DNA from: Olsenella_K sp036454645
GTDB lineage: Bacteria; Actinomycetota; Coriobacteriia; Coriobacteriales; Atopobiaceae
NCBI GenBank assembly: GCA_036454645.1
Contig: JAZHSQ010000014.1
Location: 1-48,484 of the forward strand
Length of the DNA: 48,484 nucleotides
Direction: 5' to 3'
Positions 47,226 to 48,484 of the stretch are shown here, one piece after another. The position numbers and the translations under genes were made by a program. Below the pieces are notes generated by a model. The model made no database searches and was not told where the DNA came from. It saw nothing but the letters and a program-made list of their open reading frames with translations. Each line of letters begins with the position of its first letter. Positions within the stretch are counted from its first letter, which is position 1.

Positions 47226-48484
47226 CTACTTGTGGGGGTAGAACCCCGAGGGCCCGTCGTTGGTGTTGACCATGACGTTCTTGACCTGAGTATAGGCGTT
47301 CAGGATCATCTTGTGCGTTTCCCGGCCTATACCAGAGGTTTTATAACCACCGAATGGCGCTCCTGCGGGGATCTGGTTGTAGGTGTTGACCCACATCCGG
47401 CCCGTCTCCACCCCGCGCGCCACGCGGATCGCGCGGTTGAGGTCGCGGGTCCAGACCGCGCCGCCGAGGCCGTAGTCGGAGTCGTTCGCCATGGCGAGGA
47501 CCTCCTCCTCGGTCCTGAACTTGATGACGACGGCCACCGGCCCGAAGATCTCCTCGCGCGCGCAGCGCATGGCGTTGCTCGCGTCGGCGATCAGCGTGGG
47601 CTTGTAGAAGACGCCCTTGGCGCACTCCCCCTCCGTGTAGGGCTCGCCGCCGCACAGGATGGTCGCCCCCTCCTCGCGGGCCAGGTCGACGTAGGACTGC
47701 ACCTTCCTCGCCTGGGCGGCGTTGATCTGGGCGCCGAGCTGCGTCTCGGGGTCGAGCGGGTCGCCGATCCTCACCTTGCCGAACTGGTCCACGGCGGCCT
47801 TGACGAACTCGTCGTAGATGCCCTCCTGCACGAAGACGCGCGAGCCCGCGCAGCAGACCTGCCCCTGGTTGAAGAGGATGCCGAGCTGGAGGCCGTCGAT
47901 GGCCTGCTCGAGGTCGCAGTCGTCGAAGAAGATGCTGGCGCTCTTGCCGCCGAGCTCGAGCGTCGCCGGGATCAGGCGGTCGGCGGCGGCGCGGGCGACG
48001 TTGCGGCCGACCTCGGTCGAGCCGGTGAAGGCGAGCTTCCTGAAGCCGGAGCGCTCGAGCATCCACTGGCCGGAGCGCGAGCCCTTGCCCGTGATCACGT
48101 TCACGACGCCCTTGGGCAGGAGGTCGCCGACGAGCTCCATGAGCACCAGCAGCGAGAGGGGCGTCGAGGAGGAGGACTTGATGACCACGCAGTCGCCCGC
48201 CGCGAGCGCCGGCGCGAGCTTCCACGCCGCCATCAGGAACGGGAAGTTCCACGGGACGATCTGCCCAACGACGCCGATGGGCTCGCGCAGCATGATGTTG
48301 AGCAGCCCGCCCTCGAGGACGGAGGCGCTGCCCTCCTCCGAGCGGATCACGCCGGCGAAGTAGCGGAAGTGGTCCGCGCCGTAGGGCACGTCGATCGCCT
48401 TGGTCTCGCGGATGGGCTTGCCGTTGTCCAGCGTCTCGACGCGGGCGAGAAGGTCCGCGTTCTCGTCGATGACGTCCGCTATGC
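47226..48484 (-). CDS. NAD(P)-dependent aldehyde dehydrogenase, 5' end cut by window edge
   Basis: The frame is open from the stop at 47226 to the window end; about 419 residues are visible and the first 80 or so are missing. Visible blocks: ETLDNGKPIRE, the VPWNFPFLMAAWKLAPALAAGD loop, FTGSTEVGR, the catalytic Glu in LELGGKSASI, the catalytic Cys in NQGQVCCAGSRVFV, EEIFGPVAVVIKF and GGYKTSGIGRE. This is a classical class 1/2-type enzyme that oxidises aldehydes to acids, not a CoA-acylating form as far as can be seen. Upstream of and co-directional with the iron alcohol dehydrogenase. Internal ATG at 48389 is not the true start because homology continues before it. Confidence 0.93.
   Translation of the reverse strand, partial: IADVIDENADLLARVETLDNGKPIRETKAIDVPYGADHFRYFAGVIRSEEGSASVLEGGLLNIMLREPIGVVGQIVPWNFPFLMAAWKLAPALAAGDCVVIKSSSSTPLSLLVLMELVGDLLPKGVVNVITGKGSRSGQWMLERSGFRKLAFTGSTEVGRNVARAAADRLIPATLELGGKSASIFFDDCDLEQAIDGLQLGILFNQGQVCCAGSRVFVQEGIYDEFVKAAVDQFGKVRIGDPLDPETQLGAQINAAQARKVQSYVDLAREEGATILCGGEPYTEGECAKGVFYKPTLIADASNAMRCAREEIFGPVAVVIKFRTEEEVLAMANDSDYGLGGAVWTRDLNRAIRVARGVETGRMWVNTYNQIPAGAPFGGYKTSGIGRETHKMILNAYTQVKNVMVNTNDGPSGFYPHK

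Overview
The window is G+C-rich throughout and reads as ordinary chromosome of an anaerobic, fermentative Actinobacterium. The best guess is a Coriobacteriia / Atopobiaceae (Olsenella-like) organism. This rests on the G+C-rich coding style, pyruvate formate-lyase with an FNR-type regulator, an aldehyde/alcohol dehydrogenase pair, NADP-type glutamate dehydrogenase, a Gram-positive MacA/ABC/MacB-like exporter, and the lack of respiratory genes here. No alignment could be run, so the taxon is an inference. No phage, transposase, CRISPR array or rRNA was seen.

Layout. 1-1541 (-): a lipoprotein cut by the window edge, start/stop-coupled to a degenerate trans-sulfuration-type (Cys/Met PLP fold) protein. 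1913-4174 (+): a DUF3825-like protein with a LOTUS/winged-helix-like N-terminus and a long Ala/Pro/Glu linker. 4175-4843: a repeat-rich gene-free stretch before thrS (-). 6867-7727 (+): HD-domain hydrolase. 8116-12161 (-): fnr-like regulator, then pflA and pflB behind a well-placed FNR box. 12355-13899 (+): tannase/feruloyl-esterase family protein. 13990-21924 (-): zinc-ribbon membrane protein, and a one-carbon/pterin cluster that reads iron-sulfur flavoprotein, 5-formyl-THF cyclo-ligase, fhs, fchA, folD, folE, folC, queD-like. 22172-26706 (+): MFS exporter behind a perfect palindrome, M20 peptidase, tcdA, tatD. 27120-35302 (-): valS, a 535-residue coiled-coil protein, clpX, clpP, tig, tRNA-Leu. 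35431-41636 (-): carB, carA, gdhA. 41923-42177 (-): tRNA-Pro and tRNA-Gly. 42416-45724 (+): three-gene MacAB-like exporter. 45909-48484 (-): aldehyde dehydrogenase (cut) and iron alcohol dehydrogenase.

How the genes fit together. PFL makes acetyl-CoA and formate under an anaerobic regulator. Formate can enter the folate pool through Fhs, FchA and FolD. The pterin and polyglutamylation steps (FolE, QueD-like, FolC) sit in the same run. The ALDH/ADH pair can re-oxidise NADH to ethanol.

Most worth a second look: (1) a two-copy intergenic repeat family with 27-base inverted ends, TGCA-N14-GGACGGGTC, at 4378-4546 and 26744-26922, both between convergent genes; (2) a FolD lacking its cyclohydrolase lysine and glutamine next to fchA; (3) a QueD-like protein with a combined CExxHGH motif inside a folate operon; (4) a PLP-fold protein without its lysine; (5) a tannase-family enzyme that has lost both cysteines of the CS-D-HC motif; (6) an FNR box 41.5 bases upstream of the predicted pfl start; (7) a solitary 13-base perfect inverted repeat at 7903-7970 in an A+T-richer island.
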